DNA of 6,726 nt from Anaerolineae bacterium (GTDB lineage: Bacteria > Chloroflexota > Anaerolineae > B4-G1 > DUEL01). The notes under the pieces were generated by a model. It was not told the origin of the DNA. It saw only the letters and a program-made list of their open reading frames with translations, and searched no databases. The position numbers and the translations under genes are program-made. This document shows positions 6,503-6,726 of the stretch, in pieces (within the stretch, counting starts at the first letter, position 1; each line of letters starts with the position of its first letter). The stretch spans positions 1-6,726 of the forward strand of contig JAFGOJ010000057.1 of NCBI GenBank assembly GCA_016926575.1. The letters run 5' to 3'.

Positions 6503-6543
6503 GGTTTCCAAAGCCGCCGCGACCGGCGGGTTGGAAACCCGCC
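6503..6543 (+). repeat. Long nested hairpin with a competing alternative fold
   Basis: GGTTTCCAA (6503-6511) pairs with TTGGAAACC (6531-6539) and, inside it, CCGCCG (6514-6519) pairs with CGGCGG (6524-6529), loop CGAC: a nearly continuous 15-bp stem. The right arm can instead form a local hairpin, GGCGGGTT-GGA-AACCCGCC (6525-6543). The two folds exclude each other. It starts about 4 nt after the predicted rightward transcription start. Confidence 0.7.
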
Positions 6544-6614
6544 CTACATCGAGACGGTCTATTTTCGAAGTAGAACCCATGATCTGGTGCTCGCCGCCGA
6601 TGAACGAAAATCGC
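6524..6614. repeat. Repeat B, copy 2
   Basis: Second copy of the unit at 65-154, same orientation. Its first 57 nt match at 51 positions and it also ends with CGAAAATCGC. The opening palindrome has one changed base (T to G), which shortens its own stem to 8 bp. The CTATTTTCG core is present with diverged right arm. It is non-coding. Confidence 0.8.
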
Positions 6615-6621
6615 CTGTAGA

Positions 6622-6637
6622 GCGACGCACGCGTCGC
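6622..6637. repeat. GCGACGC-AC-GCGTCGC palindrome
   Basis: A perfect 7-bp stem with a 2-nt loop, flanked by TGTAGA on the left and CCCC on the right. It resembles the inner part of the dispersed 'GTAGGGGCGACGC' type of intergenic hairpin repeat, with an imperfect outer stem. Confidence 0.65.
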
Positions 6638-6669
6638 CCCGTTGACCGGAACCCATTTGCGGAAGGGGT

Positions 6670-6694
6670 CCGGGGAAACCGCAGGTTTCCCCGG
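6670..6694. repeat. CCGGGGAAACC-GCA-GGTTTCCCCGG palindrome
   Basis: A perfect 11-bp stem with a 3-nt loop, the strongest simple hairpin in the right flank. Its right arm runs into repeat A copy 2. At the left end of the window the equivalent left arm is missing (GGTTTACCC instead), so copy 1 of repeat A lacks this stem. Confidence 0.75.
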
Positions 6695-6721
6695 CGGGGT
6701 GCAGGGGCGGAGCCCCTGCAA
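6685..6721. repeat. Repeat A, copy 2
   Basis: Identical over 37 nt to 10-46 and in the same orientation. It carries the TGCAGGGGC/GCCCCTGCA hairpin (6700-6720). The window ends five bases later, so a wider repeat unit may continue to the right. No gene is seen from 6494 to the end. Confidence 0.85.
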
Positions 6722-6726
6722 AGTCA

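Noticed and set aside
6500..6721. Minus-strand 73- and 71-codon frames in the right flank
   Set aside because: They are translations of repeats A and B and adjoining palindromes, with no coding features.
1..6726. CRISPR array, transposase, tRNA or rRNA gene
   Set aside because: Repeats are not regularly spaced with unique spacers, no transposase-like protein is encoded, and no tRNA cloverleaf or rRNA signature was recognised.

Overview
The window is about 6.7 kb of G+C-rich bacterial DNA with five protein genes in two convergent units, framed by repeat-rich non-coding DNA. Organism: the style fits an environmental bacterium with many soluble multi-sensor kinases and abundant short palindromic repeats. 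Repeats of the type 'GGCGGGTTTGAAACCCGCC', the 'GCAGGGGC...GCCCCTGC' hairpin and the tandem Hsp20 pair make me favour Chloroflexota (Anaerolineae-like), with a deltaproteobacterial-type lineage as the main alternative. This is inference from sequence style only; there is no marker gene.

Left flank (1-311): no gene. It holds a G+C-rich hairpin repeat (A1), a longer dispersed repeat (B1), a nested set of 'ATTCCCGC/GCGGGAAT' palindromes, and a short 'CTATTTTCGGAATAG' palindrome just before the ribosome binding site of the first gene. I see no convincing promoter here.

Rightward signalling operon (312-5393): three translationally coupled genes. The first is a large soluble histidine kinase (four PAS domains, one GAF, HisKA and HATPase). 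It overlaps a stand-alone receiver-domain protein by 35 nt. That gene overlaps the start of a receiver-GAF-HisKA-HATPase kinase by one base. All catalytic and phosphoacceptor residues I looked for are present, so both kinases and both receivers look active. No DNA-binding, cyclic-di-GMP or other output domain is encoded. The natural reading is a branched phosphorelay: kinase 1 phosphorylates the free receiver and/or the N-terminal receiver of kinase 2, and kinase 2 then acts on an unlinked effector.

Convergent junction (5394-5453): a perfect 14-bp inverted repeat sits between the two operons, with a T-rich tract only on the leftward side.

Leftward heat-shock operon (6327 to 5454): two different small heat-shock proteins (Hsp20/alpha-crystallin), 22 nt apart, each with its own Shine-Dalgarno. 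The leader contains a plausible sigma70-type promoter and an inverted repeat at the predicted transcription start.

Right flank (6328-6726): an AT-rich divergent promoter region followed by repeats. It carries a near-consensus rightward extended -10 promoter (TTGACG-N17-TATAAC) that points away from every gene in the window, into a string of strong hairpins that includes second copies of the B and A repeats. This would give a structured untranslated RNA, or the leader of a gene beyond the window; it is the most unexpected feature seen here.
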